Assembly: GCA_018267825.1 (NCBI GenBank)
Contig: JAFDXR010000003.1
Location: 390,952 to 454,951, forward strand
Direction: 5' to 3'
DNA from: Bacteroidota bacterium
GTDB taxonomy: Bacteria; Bacteroidota; Bacteroidia; B-17B0; Aurantibacillaceae
Length of the DNA: 64,000 bases
A program made the position numbers and the translations under genes. The notes beneath the pieces are model-generated. The model searched no databases. It saw only the letters and a program-made list of their open reading frames with translations, and was not told where the DNA came from. This document shows, one piece after another, positions 17,211 to 25,763 of the stretch (the stretch's first letter is position 1; each line of letters opens with the position of its first letter).

Positions 17211-18395
17211 ATGAAAAAAATAAGTGCAATATTCTTTATCATCCTTGCTTCAACGCTGAAGTCGCAATTCTCTTTTGAGTCTATCTTCAGAACAAGTCCT
17301 GTTCTTCAAAAAGCAGCCGAAAACCATGTTCCGTATCGTCTTCAGATCATTTACACGCAAATTGACCGCGACGAAAACGGAACCCCGCATTTCAAAAATT
17401 ATTATTACCATACAGACTCCAGCCTTTACTTTTATTGCGCCAGTCTCGTGAAGCTACCCACTTCTATTCTGGCTCTTGAAAGCCTTAATGAACTTGGCCT
17501 CGACAGAAATACCATCATGTTTACCGATAGTGCCAATGCCTGCCAGCATACCTGCAAAAAAGATACAAGCTCTGAAACCGGCTACCCGAGCCTGGCGCAT
17601 TACATCCGCAAAATGGCCCTGGTCAGCGATAACCTGGCCTTTGGCCGCGTCTACGAATTTGTAGGGGTCGACCACATGCACGATCGCCTGCAGGAACTCG
17701 GCTTTCCGAATATGCGCATCGTTCACAGGTTCGATGGTGGCTGCAAAGGCACGGAAAATATCACCACGAACCCCGTGTCGTTTTACAACAAAGATCTTAA
17801 ACTGATTATGCAACGCCCGCAACAGACCTCCACGCACGTATATACAAATCCCATCGGGCAGGTACTGGTGGGCAAAGCCTATTACAATGCGCAGAACAAA
17901 AAAATAAATCAGCCCAAAGATTTCACAAACATGAATTACATTGCCCTGAAAGATATTCATGAAATGCTGCGGCGACTGGTCTTTCAACCCTATACCGAAA
18001 AATCCAGGCAATATAACATCCGCGAAAGCGACCGTTTGTTTCTGCTCGACTACCTGACACGCTACCCCTCTCAAAGCGACTACCCACATTATGACCCCAA
18101 AACCTATTACGATAGTTATAAAAAGTATTTTATCTTCGGAGACAGTAAAAAGCCCATCACGGATTCTTCGTTAAGCATTACCAATATTGTAGGGCAGTCG
18201 TATGGTTTCATGAGCGATTGTGCTTATATCCGCAACAAAACGAAGCATGTCGAATTTATGCTCAGTGCGGTGATCTACGCCAATGCCGATGAGATCATCA
18301 ACGACGGTAAATACGAATACAATACGGTAGCACTGCCATTCCTGGCTGAACTCGGGCGCCGGATTTATGCCTATGAGCTGACCCGCAAACGTTAA
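17211..18395 (+). CDS. Serine hydrolase of the beta-lactamase/PBP fold, exported
   Basis: A 394-residue protein. Signal peptide 1-19 (ends LKSQ). The SxxK tetrad is at 78-81 (CASLVKLP) and the SDN motif at 139-141 (LVSDNLAFGR), both in class A beta-lactamase order. Where the third KTG motif is expected, the aligned region reads NIVGQSYGFMSD, so the lysine is missing. That makes a conventional beta-lactamase unlikely and favours a divergent periplasmic hydrolase acting on peptidoglycan or another ester or amide. Its gene lies 44 bases after the archaemetzincin, without a visible terminator, so it may extend that operon. Confidence 0.85.
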   Translation: MKKISAIFFIILASTLKSQFSFESIFRTSPVLQKAAENHVPYRLQIIYTQIDRDENGTPHFKNYYYHTDSSLYFYCASLVKLPTSILALESLNELGLDRNTIMFTDSANACQHTCKKDTSSETGYPSLAHYIRKMALVSDNLAFGRVYEFVGVDHMHDRLQELGFPNMRIVHRFDGGCKGTENITTNPVSFYNKDLKLIMQRPQQTSTHVYTNPIGQVLVGKAYYNAQNKKINQPKDFTNMNYIALKDIHEMLRRLVFQPYTEKSRQYNIRESDRLFLLDYLTRYPSQSDYPHYDPKTYYDSYKKYFIFGDSKKPITDSSLSITNIVGQSYGFMSDCAYIRNKTKHVEFMLSAVIYANADEIINDGKYEYNTVALPFLAELGRRIYAYELTRKR

Positions 18396-18459
18396 TTAAT
18401 TGGGGGGCATTGTTAACAAATCGCTACGTTCTCCGCATCCGAAACACTGAATTGAATTG

Positions 18460-18467
18460 TATTTTTG
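18460..18467 (+). promoter_or_regulatory. -7 promoter element of the MerR gene
   Basis: TATTTTTG matches TAnnTTTG exactly and ends 3 bases before the ATG at 18471. No TTG is found at the expected -33 distance. Such spacing would give a leaderless mRNA. Confidence 0.5.
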
Positions 18468-18470
18468 GCT

Positions 18471-18812
18471 ATGCCTGTTTTAGAGGAAAAAGACACCGAA
18501 AAATTATTTTACTCCATCGGCGAAGTTGCTGCCATGTTTGATGTAAATACCTCCCTGATCCGTTTTTGGGAAAAGGAATTTGATGTGATCTCCCCATCCA
18601 AAAACAAAAAGGGTAACAGGCTCTTCACCAAAAAAGACATCGACAACTTCAAGCTTATTTTTCACCTGGTGAAGGAAAAAGGCTATACGCTGCAGGGCGC
18701 CAAAGACAAGCTTAAAACAGGCATCAAAGAATCTGACCAGACTAAGGCCGAAGTGGTTGATAAGCTTAAAAAGATCAAGGATCAGCTTTTAGACATCAAA
18801 AATAAATTATAG
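18471..18812 (+). CDS. MerR family transcriptional regulator
   Basis: A 113-residue regulator from the ATG at 18471; a TTG six bases earlier overlaps the promoter element and is unlikely. The winged helix (about 12-82) has YSIGEVAAMFDVNTSLIRFWEKEF, a recognition helix and the GNRLFTKKDIDNF wing, followed by a lysine-rich dimerisation helix (84-113). There is no C-terminal effector or metal-binding domain, so it may respond to DNA structure or to a protein partner. In other Bacteroidota I recall such a gene directly after the alaS-adjacent M23 peptidase; here four genes separate them. Confidence 0.93.
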   Translation: MPVLEEKDTEKLFYSIGEVAAMFDVNTSLIRFWEKEFDVISPSKNKKGNRLFTKKDIDNFKLIFHLVKEKGYTLQGAKDKLKTGIKESDQTKAEVVDKLKKIKDQLLDIKNKL

Positions 18813-18902
18813 GTTTTCCAGTTTTTATTGTGTAAAACTTATCGCCTTTTCTCCCTTCTCAACCCGATCATTTTAGCAAATTAGGGAATTAAACTACACC
18901 TG

Positions 18903-20351
18903 GTGTTTAAACCATTGTATACCCTGCTTGTATTGTCGGCCACATTTATTTTGCTGGCTGGCATGACCTTTCTGTTTCCGAAGGATGGCTTGCATATCGG
19001 TGGCAGCTTCAAACTCCAGTACCCTCATTACACTTCATTCCTGGAGCCGGAAAAAAATCAAAAAGCCGATATATCAAAAATTATTGCACTGGCCGATGAA
19101 GAAGAAAAAATACTGGACAAGGATACGACTGCTGCCGAAATTGAGGCAGAGCTGAAAGATACAGCGCGCCCGGTCCTCATCACCACCATTCAATATAAAA
19201 ACAATACGCCCGGAGCACTTGAAAACTTTTTTGCATCATTGCAACATATCGCCGACGAACCCAAGAGCATACGTATTCTTCATTATGGCGACTCACAGAT
19301 CGAAGGCGACCGGATCAGCGACTACCTCCGCCTGAAACTCCAGAGTCAGTTTGGTGGCGAAGGTCCCGGACTCATCTCACTCATGCCGGTTGCTCCAAGT
19401 GTGGTCAATAAAATATCCTGGAGCCCGGGCTGGGACCGCTATCCTGTTTTCGCCGGAAAAGACAAGCGTGTAAAACACAGTAACTTCGGAGTCATGGCAC
19501 ATTTTTGCCGCTTCAATAATTACAAAACGCTCAGTGATACATCTTCTTATATCTCTTCCTGGGTGAAAATTGTGACTTCAAAAAACGGCGGAAAAAATGC
19601 GGCCTCATACAAAAAACTGAAATTATTCTACGGAGGCGCGCAGACAAAAACCTATACCGAACTCTATGAAAACGGCTCGCTTACCAAAACAGACAGCCTC
19701 AATGCCGGCGGAGTATTCAATATCAAAGAGTTTGCCCTGAACCAGGGACCCCTTTTACAGGAATTCCGCTTCAAAGGAAAAGACAGCCCTGATTTCTATG
19801 GCCTTTCGCTCGAAAGCGACAAAGGAGTGATGGTTGATAATATGGGGCTTCGTGGGAGTTCCGGCACATTCTTCAACCAGATTAACTTCGCACAGCTGAA
19901 ACAATTCTACGATTACCTCAATGTAAAATTCATCATCCTCCAGTTCGGTGGTAATACATTGCCCTACATCAAAGACAAATCACAGGCCGATAATTTCGGA
20001 AAATACTTAAGTGCCCAGATCGTTACTATCAAAAAACTGGCACCGAATGCGAGCATCCTTGTTATCGGGCCTGCCGACATGAGTGTGAAAGACGGCGCCG
20101 ACTATGTAACACACCCGCAACTCGAAGACCTGCGCGATGCCATCCGTAAAGCAGCCTTTGACAACAACTGTGCTTTTTTCGATATGTATGATTGCATGGG
20201 TGGCCGCAACAGCATGGTAAGCTGGGTTGATCAGAAAATTGCCGCCACAGATTATATTCACTTCAGTCCGGTAGGAGCCCGGAAAATAGCCACCCTTCTC
20301 TACTCGGCCCTGATGAATGATTATGCTACTTACACTAAAACAAAAAAATAA
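18903..20351 (+). CDS. SGNH/GDSL hydrolase-like protein, envelope O-acylation partner
   Basis: A 482-residue protein with a GTG start. Residues 5-24 form an N-terminal membrane anchor, followed by a charged linker (45-95). The SGNH fold has block I LHYGDSQIEGDR with Ser131, a block II glycine (MGLRGSSG), block III FGGN and block V TDYIHFS with Asp450 and His453, so the catalytic set is complete. Next to an MBOAT gene, such proteins (AlgJ/AlgX or PatB type) accept or move acetyl groups onto envelope polysaccharides. The second SGNH gene starts immediately after its stop. Acceptor polymer unknown. Confidence 0.88.
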   Translation: MFKPLYTLLVLSATFILLAGMTFLFPKDGLHIGGSFKLQYPHYTSFLEPEKNQKADISKIIALADEEEKILDKDTTAAEIEAELKDTARPVLITTIQYKNNTPGALENFFASLQHIADEPKSIRILHYGDSQIEGDRISDYLRLKLQSQFGGEGPGLISLMPVAPSVVNKISWSPGWDRYPVFAGKDKRVKHSNFGVMAHFCRFNNYKTLSDTSSYISSWVKIVTSKNGGKNAASYKKLKLFYGGAQTKTYTELYENGSLTKTDSLNAGGVFNIKEFALNQGPLLQEFRFKGKDSPDFYGLSLESDKGVMVDNMGLRGSSGTFFNQINFAQLKQFYDYLNVKFIILQFGGNTLPYIKDKSQADNFGKYLSAQIVTIKKLAPNASILVIGPADMSVKDGADYVTHPQLEDLRDAIRKAAFDNNCAFFDMYDCMGGRNSMVSWVDQKIAATDYIHFSPVGARKIATLLYSALMNDYATYTKTKK

Positions 20352-21605
20352 TTGAACCTGCTATCCTCATATAAAACGACCTGTAACATTCGTCCCCGGC
20401 ACTTTACAATTCTCTGCCTGCTTGTGCTGTGCCTCCTGGTCATCAAAACAAAGGCTCAGTATAATTTCATTCGTTACGATTCAAGCCGCGTCGTATTTGG
20501 CAAAGACAGCTCTGCCTTTATGAAATTATATGGCAAAATGGACGATCTGAAAAACGGCAAACGTGATCGCGTAACCATTGTGCATTACGGAGGCTCCCAT
20601 ATCCAGGCCGGTTTCTGGAGCGAAAAACTCATTGATAATTTTCAGGCACTCGGAAATTTTGAAGGTGGAGGCGTGTGGGCCTTTCCATACAAAATAGCAA
20701 AAACAAACGGTCCTCCGTTTTACCGCTCATTTTCGGATGGCCGCTGGAAACGCTGCCGTTGTGCACTGGCCAAAGAAATGTGCCCGAACCTGGGCATGAA
20801 TGGAATTGCGGCTGTAACAAACGATAGCGCCACAAACTTTGGAGTAAAAATAACTACCAATAACCATCACAAAAATTTCAACACCGTAAAAGTCTACCAC
20901 AATTTCAATGCTTCGTTCGAGATAAGCCTGGGCGAACAGGCCGGACTACCCAGCAAACGGAGCGATGATAAAAGCAAGGGTTATACAGAGTTTACTTTTG
21001 AAAACTATATCGACAGTATTAATTTTCAGCTCATCCGTAAAGATACGCTCCAGCGCGACTTCATGCTTTATGGCATCAGCCTCGAAAACAACAAGCCCGG
21101 ATATTACTATGCCGGATTCGGAGTCAATGGTGCCTCCAGCAGCTCTTTCCTGCGTTGTCCCCTGCTTGTTGATCAGCTCAAAACACTTAAACCCGACCTG
21201 GTTATTTTCTCTCTTGGGGTGAACGATACCCAGGGTAAAGATTTTACAAAAGCGGATTTCATCGCTCACTACGATAGCCTTATTGCTCTCATCAAAAAAG
21301 CTTCACCCGACTGCGCTATACTTTTTACAACCACGAGCGATAATTATATTGCACGCAAAACACCCAACAAGAGACCGATCCGTGCCGAAGAGGCTATGTA
21401 CGACCTGATGCAGAAACACAAAGCAGCTGTATGGGATTTGTATGAAGTGATGGGAGGATATCGTTCTATTTACAAATGGTATAAATCAGGGCTGGCAGCG
21501 AAAGATAAAGTGCACTTCAATTCCCGCGGCTATTATATTGTAGGGCAACTGATGTTTGAAGCGTTGGAACGAAGCTACAGATATAACTCAAAGGTCGGAA
21601 AGTAA
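20352..21605 (+). CDS. Second SGNH hydrolase-like protein with GDS-to-GGS change
   Basis: A 417-residue protein starting at a TTG directly abutting the previous stop. A signal peptide/anchor spans 17-36 and ends near KTKAQ. Block I reads VHYGGSHIQAG: the usual GDS aspartate is Gly81 while the nucleophile Ser82 is kept. Block II is GVNGASSSS, block III LGVNDTQ, and block V DKVHFNSRG with Asp385 and His388. The protein is similar in plan to its upstream neighbour and probably arose by duplication. The pair likely divides work in O-acylation (transfer and esterase, or two acceptors). Three cysteines in the CRCALAKEMC region (around 134-142) might form a disulfide. Confidence 0.86.
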   Translation: MNLLSSYKTTCNIRPRHFTILCLLVLCLLVIKTKAQYNFIRYDSSRVVFGKDSSAFMKLYGKMDDLKNGKRDRVTIVHYGGSHIQAGFWSEKLIDNFQALGNFEGGGVWAFPYKIAKTNGPPFYRSFSDGRWKRCRCALAKEMCPNLGMNGIAAVTNDSATNFGVKITTNNHHKNFNTVKVYHNFNASFEISLGEQAGLPSKRSDDKSKGYTEFTFENYIDSINFQLIRKDTLQRDFMLYGISLENNKPGYYYAGFGVNGASSSSFLRCPLLVDQLKTLKPDLVIFSLGVNDTQGKDFTKADFIAHYDSLIALIKKASPDCAILFTTTSDNYIARKTPNKRPIRAEEAMYDLMQKHKAAVWDLYEVMGGYRSIYKWYKSGLAAKDKVHFNSRGYYIVGQLMFEALERSYRYNSKVGK

Positions 21606-21691
21606 CTGAAGGCTTCTGCAAATGCCCGGCTGACATAAATAAAAGTGCGACAGGAAAAGCTTTGGGTTGGCGTTCGTTCCTGATTTTTTTG

Positions 21692-21719
21692 TTTCTTTTT
21701 TCATCAGGGAAAAAAGAAA
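21692..21719. repeat. Perfect 11-bp hairpin (TTTCTTTTTTC/GAAAAAAGAAA)
   Basis: Arms 21692-21702 and 21709-21719 pair perfectly around the loop ATCAGG. It sits in the 133-base gap between the second SGNH gene and the probable MBOAT start. I recall similar T-run/ATCAGG/A-run elements scattered in Bacteroidota intergenic regions, so it may be one copy of a dispersed repeat. An attenuating role is possible but unsupported. Confidence 0.6.
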
Positions 21720-21738
21720 ACATAATAACATAAAAACT

Positions 21739-23400
21739 TTGAACACCCTTAACTACATAAAAGAACTCTTCTCCTTTTCCGAAGGAAAACCCCTCATTTT
21801 CACCCAGCTTTTCTTCTGGGCTTTCTTCGCAGTGGTCCTGGTTTTTTATGCATTGGTTTACAAAAAAATTGCGTTACGAAACATATACCTGCTCCTGGTG
21901 AGCTTTTTCTTCTATTACAAAACCAGCGGCGTTTTCCTCATCCTTCTGCTCTTCACGATCAGCAGCGACTATTGCTGGGGCCTGCTCATATACAGAGCCC
22001 GATCTATCACACATAAAAAAATATTCCTCACCATCAGTGTTTTATTGAACCTCACCCTTCTTTGTTATTTCAAATACGCTTATTTCTTTACCGAAAGCTG
22101 CAACCAGCTCTTCCATACCAACATTGCATTCTTCAACCATTTCTCGCAATTCAGCAACACCTTTTTCGGCACACATTTCAGCGTCGACAAACTCATACTT
22201 CCTATTGGTATTTCTTTCTTTACGTTTCAGTCTCTGTCATACACCATCGATATGTACCGTGGGAAGGTCACGCCGGTCAAAAACATTTTCGATTATGGCT
22301 TTTTTGTTTGTTTCTTTCCGCACCTCGTAGCAGGTCCCATTGTAAAGGCACATGAGTTTCTTTACCAGGTATATCAACCTTATTCGCTTAGCCGGAAAGA
22401 ATTCGGCCTGGCTGCATTCTGGATCATGAACGGCCTGGGTAAAAAAATCATCGCCGATTATATTGCGGTCAATTTTGTGGATCGGATCTTCGATAATCCC
22501 AATTACTACAGCGGCGTCGAAACCATCCTGGGGATCTTCGGTTACTCCATGCAAATTTATGCCGATTTCTCAGGCTATACCGACATTGCCATTGGCATTG
22601 CGCTCCTGCTGGGCTTCCGGTTACGCACCAATTTCAAATCGCCATACAAGGCCCAAAGTACCAGTGAGTTCTGGAAGCGCTGGCACATTTCCTTATCCTC
22701 CTGGCTCCAGGAATACCTCTACATTCCCTTAGGTGGAAACCGCCAGGGAACACCCGGATCCTATATTGCCATCAGCATCCTGGCCATTGTACTGGTAATG
22801 CTCACCGGGCACCTGTGGCTATTGCTGGTGTTGCTCGGACTCACAGCACTCTTTGTTTTGCTCGCTTATTTTATTCCATCAGTTCGCCGCTCCATCAATA
22901 CCAATATCAACCTCATGGTAACCATGCTCCTTGGCGGGTTGTGGCACGGCAGCAGCTGGCTCTTCATCATCTGGGGTGGGCTCAACGGGCTTGGCCTTGT
23001 TGTGCATAAACTATGGCTGAAAGTATCGCCTTTCAAGAACAGCACAAATATCGCCGTCAAAATTACAGCCATGCTGTTCACCTTAACCTTTATCAGTTTC
23101 ACCCGTATTTTTTTCAGAAGCGATAGCATGGATACCGTTTCTCTGATCTTCGACCGCATCACCAATCACCTGGGGCTTTCACTTACATTCGGTATTATAA
23201 AAGGATATGCTCTCGTACTTTCGGTTATTGCCATCATGTACCTCATTCACTGGATCCCGGAACGCTGGAAGGAAAAATACCGTCTTTTCTTTGCTTCATT
23301 GCCTTTACCCTTGATGATTCCCTGCATGGTCGTTCTTGTTTTTACCCTCTACCAGTTTATCAGCGGCGATATGCAACCGTTTATATACTTCCAGTTCTGA
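21739..23400 (+). CDS. MBOAT family membrane-bound O-acyltransferase
   Basis: A 553-residue integral membrane protein from a TTG at 21739. A longer frame from 21667 would translate through the hairpin into a low-complexity stretch, and the family normally starts close to NYIKELFSFSEGKPLIF. About 11-13 spans are visible. Family hallmarks are the PIGISFFTFQSLSYTIDMYRG block, FPHLVAGPIV, WKRWHISLSSWLQEYLYIPLGGNR and the catalytic histidine in LGGLWHGSSW. AlgI/PatA-type MBOATs move acyl groups across the inner membrane to a periplasmic SGNH partner. With two SGNH genes directly upstream, this is a complete O-acylation cassette. Confidence 0.93.
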   Translation: MNTLNYIKELFSFSEGKPLIFTQLFFWAFFAVVLVFYALVYKKIALRNIYLLLVSFFFYYKTSGVFLILLLFTISSDYCWGLLIYRARSITHKKIFLTISVLLNLTLLCYFKYAYFFTESCNQLFHTNIAFFNHFSQFSNTFFGTHFSVDKLILPIGISFFTFQSLSYTIDMYRGKVTPVKNIFDYGFFVCFFPHLVAGPIVKAHEFLYQVYQPYSLSRKEFGLAAFWIMNGLGKKIIADYIAVNFVDRIFDNPNYYSGVETILGIFGYSMQIYADFSGYTDIAIGIALLLGFRLRTNFKSPYKAQSTSEFWKRWHISLSSWLQEYLYIPLGGNRQGTPGSYIAISILAIVLVMLTGHLWLLLVLLGLTALFVLLAYFIPSVRRSINTNINLMVTMLLGGLWHGSSWLFIIWGGLNGLGLVVHKLWLKVSPFKNSTNIAVKITAMLFTLTFISFTRIFFRSDSMDTVSLIFDRITNHLGLSLTFGIIKGYALVLSVIAIMYLIHWIPERWKEKYRLFFASLPLPLMIPCMVVLVFTLYQFISGDMQPFIYFQF

Positions 23401-23585
23401 TCGCTGAGACATTTTATGTCAGAAATCCCGGGCCTGGATAATAAAAAATAACCAATTTCTTAAAACAAAAAAACGCTTTTTGTCGTTTTCTTTACTGTTT
23501 TTTAGCCTTATTTTTGAATGAATTAATTATTTAATAATCAAGCTCCTCTATTGTATATACAAGGAAACGGGAGATTTTATGAATC

Positions 23586-25313
23586 ATGAAAACTGAACTG
23601 ATTACCAAAGTGGAAGAATTGCTCGGTCAACCCGAAGCAAGTGCTGTTGCTCACCAAATGCGCACTCTGCAAAAAGAGTATCAACAGGTATGGACAGCCG
23701 AATTTGAAAAAGCCAAACAGGAATTTATCGATGAGGGTGGCAAAGCCAAAGAATTTGAATATGCCAAAAGTCCGGAAGACCTGAAAATTACGCAACTGTT
23801 TGATCGCTTCGAGAAAAAGAAAAAAGAAGAAGAATCGCGGCTCGCTGCCGAACAGGGCAAGAATCTCGAAATCCGCAAAGAAATCATTGCCAAAATAAAC
23901 GACCTCAGCCAGGTGAGTGAAAACGTGGGCTCTGCCATCAAAAAACTTATTGAGCTGCAGGCTCAGTGGAAAGCCACCGGCGCGGTGTCTCCGCATAAAT
24001 ACAAAGATATCCAGGGTGAGTATAGCAAAGCCATTGAAGAGTTCAATTACAAACTGAGCATCTCCAAACAGTTGCAGGACCATGACCTGAAACGTAATTT
24101 CGAACTGAAAACCGAGTTGCTCGAAAAACTGAAAGCCGTACAGAACCTCGAAAACATCAAGGAAGCTGAGCGCCTCATAAAAGTATACCGCAACGATTGG
24201 GAAGACATCGGCCCGGTTCCGAACGACAAATGGGATGAACTGAAAGGTGCATATCGTGCGGCGCTTGAAGAAGTATATGGCAAACTCAAAGCACACTATA
24301 ACTCTGTAGAAGAACAGAAAGAACAGAACCTTAATCTGAAAAAGGAACTGCTCGACAAAACAAAAGATATTCTTGCACGCAGTGAAACAGCCGCAGGCGC
24401 TATGTGGAACACACTTACCAATGAACTGCTCGCTATTCAGAACGAATGGAAGAACATTGGCCGTGCAGCACAAAAAGATAACGACAAAGTATGGTCAGAA
24501 TTCAGAAGCCTGTGCGATACATTTTTCGATAAGAAAAAAGCATTCTTTGCCGTGGTGAATGAAAAAATGGGCGAGATCCGCGCTCAGAAAAAGAAACTCA
24601 TTGAAAAAGCCGAGGCAATCAAGAATGATACCGACTGGTCTAAAACAGGTCTGGCATTAATCCGCCTGCAGGACGACTGGAAAAAAATACCGCATGCCGG
24701 TGGCGATGAAAACAGCCTGTTTCAGCGTTTCCGCGCAGCCTGCAACCATTTCTTTGAAGCCAAAAAAGCACACTTCGAAGGTATCGAAGCTTCTTATACA
24801 GATAACCTGAAGGCCAAAGAAGATCTTCTTGAAAAGCTGAACGCCTTTACCCTGGGCGATGATAATAATGCAAACCGTGAACAGCTGAAACAACTCACCG
24901 CCGAGTGGAATGCCGCCGGTATGGTTCCCATGAAGGAAAAGAAACGTGTGAACGATGCATTTTACAACAAACTGGATGAACTGTATGACAAAATGAGCAT
25001 GAGCCATTCCGAAAAAATGATGATGCAGTTCAAAACAAAACTCGAACGTTTTGCTTCCAGCGACAATGCACTCGAGCTGCTTCGCAAGGAAAATGATTTC
25101 CTGAAAAAACACATGGATGAAATCAATAACACCATCCGCACCTATGAAAACAATCTTGGGTTCTTCAAAAACAGCAAAGGCAAAAACGATCTGCTGAAAG
25201 ATGTAGAACAGAAAATTGAAAACGAAAAACAAAAATTACAGGACTTCAACGAAAAAAGAAAAATGGTTTCTTCTGAAATGAACAAACTCAGAGAGCAAAC
25301 ACAGAAAGCTTAA
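23586..25313 (+). CDS. DUF349 five-repeat coiled protein
   Basis: A 575-residue soluble, highly charged helical protein with no signal peptide. Five DUF349 units are visible, each with a conserved tryptophan at 128, 205, 288, 365 and 441 in contexts such as QWKATG, DWEDIGPVP, EWKNIG, DWKKIP and EWNAAG; spacing is close to 77 residues. A C-terminal coiled coil (490-575) ends the protein. The function of DUF349 proteins is not established. A TATTTTTG element at 23509-23516 could be its -7 box, 69 bases before the ATG, without a good -33. A strong terminator follows the stop. Confidence 0.92.
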   Translation: MKTELITKVEELLGQPEASAVAHQMRTLQKEYQQVWTAEFEKAKQEFIDEGGKAKEFEYAKSPEDLKITQLFDRFEKKKKEEESRLAAEQGKNLEIRKEIIAKINDLSQVSENVGSAIKKLIELQAQWKATGAVSPHKYKDIQGEYSKAIEEFNYKLSISKQLQDHDLKRNFELKTELLEKLKAVQNLENIKEAERLIKVYRNDWEDIGPVPNDKWDELKGAYRAALEEVYGKLKAHYNSVEEQKEQNLNLKKELLDKTKDILARSETAAGAMWNTLTNELLAIQNEWKNIGRAAQKDNDKVWSEFRSLCDTFFDKKKAFFAVVNEKMGEIRAQKKKLIEKAEAIKNDTDWSKTGLALIRLQDDWKKIPHAGGDENSLFQRFRAACNHFFEAKKAHFEGIEASYTDNLKAKEDLLEKLNAFTLGDDNNANREQLKQLTAEWNAAGMVPMKEKKRVNDAFYNKLDELYDKMSMSHSEKMMMQFKTKLERFASSDNALELLRKENDFLKKHMDEINNTIRTYENNLGFFKNSKGKNDLLKDVEQKIENEKQKLQDFNEKRKMVSSEMNKLREQTQKA

Positions 25314-25331
25314 TCGCAAAAAGCATACACT

Positions 25332-25361
25332 GAGCCCGGATCTCTTGATCCGGGCTCTTTT
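25332..25361 (+). terminator. Rho-independent terminator of the DUF349 gene
   Basis: An 11-base-pair GC-rich stem, GAGCCCGGATC with GATCCGGGCTC, around a TCTT loop, followed by TTTTA. It starts 18 bases after the stop codon. Confidence 0.9.
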
Positions 25362-25384
25362 ATATCCGGTATCTTTACCTTTAT

Positions 25385-25705
25385 GCCAGTGTTGGTGTTC
25401 TCACCAACACTAATCCGCACATCATCACACCCCCTTAATCCAACACATATTCCAAAAAACTGTTATGCCGATGTTGGTGTTCTCACCAACATAAATCCGA
25501 ACATCACTACAATCCTTATGCCGGTGTTGGTGTTCTCACCAACACCCATCTGAACTTCATCGCAACCCTTATCTCAACGCATATTCCAAAAACTGTTTTA
25601 TGCCGGTGTTGATGTTCTCATTTATGCCGGTGTTGGTGTTCTCACCAACACCCATCTGAACTTCATCACAACCCTTATCTCAACGCATATTCCAAAAAAC
25701 TGTTA
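25385..25705. repeat. Five-copy palindrome array (GTGTTGGTG-TTCT-CACCAACAC)
   Basis: Four intact palindromes at 25389-25410, 25471-25492, 25523-25546 and 25629-25652, plus a broken copy at 25605-25620. Each intact copy is a 9-10 base-pair stem with an invariant TTCT loop, usually preceded by ATGCC. Copy 2 has ATGTTGGTG paired with CACCAACAT, so both ends of the first pair changed and pairing is kept. Spacers after copies 1, 3 and 5 share a longer sequence containing CAACGCATATTCCAAAAA or a variant; copy 2 has a short spacer. Spacing is about 82, 53, 82 and 24 bases. It fills most of the 450-base gap between the DUF349 gene and the next gene, which has no ORF. Confidence 0.92.
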
Positions 25706-25728
25706 ACAACAACTATTTGGCACGGCCA

Positions 25729-25761
25729 TTGAAAAAGACATCATAACGTTAAATACATTCG
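25729..25761 (+). promoter_or_regulatory. Promoter of the Asn/Gly/Tyr-rich secreted protein gene
   Basis: TTG at 25729-25731, 22 bases, then TACATTCG at 25754-25761, one base off TAnnTTTG. The ATG follows 2 bases later, implying a leaderless transcript. Confidence 0.45.
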
Positions 25762-25763
25762 TT

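Noticed and set aside
17211-18395. Beta-lactamase resistance gene
   Set aside because: The KTG lysine is missing, so resistance to beta-lactams should not be inferred.
23577-24473. 298-codon minus-strand frame antisense to the DUF349 gene
   Set aside because: Phe-rich complement of Lys/Glu-rich coding sequence, a common artefact.
25385-25705. CRISPR array
   Set aside because: The palindromes recur with uneven spacing (about 82, 53, 82, 24) and the spacers themselves repeat; no cas genes are present. A CRISPR array needs unique spacers of near constant length.
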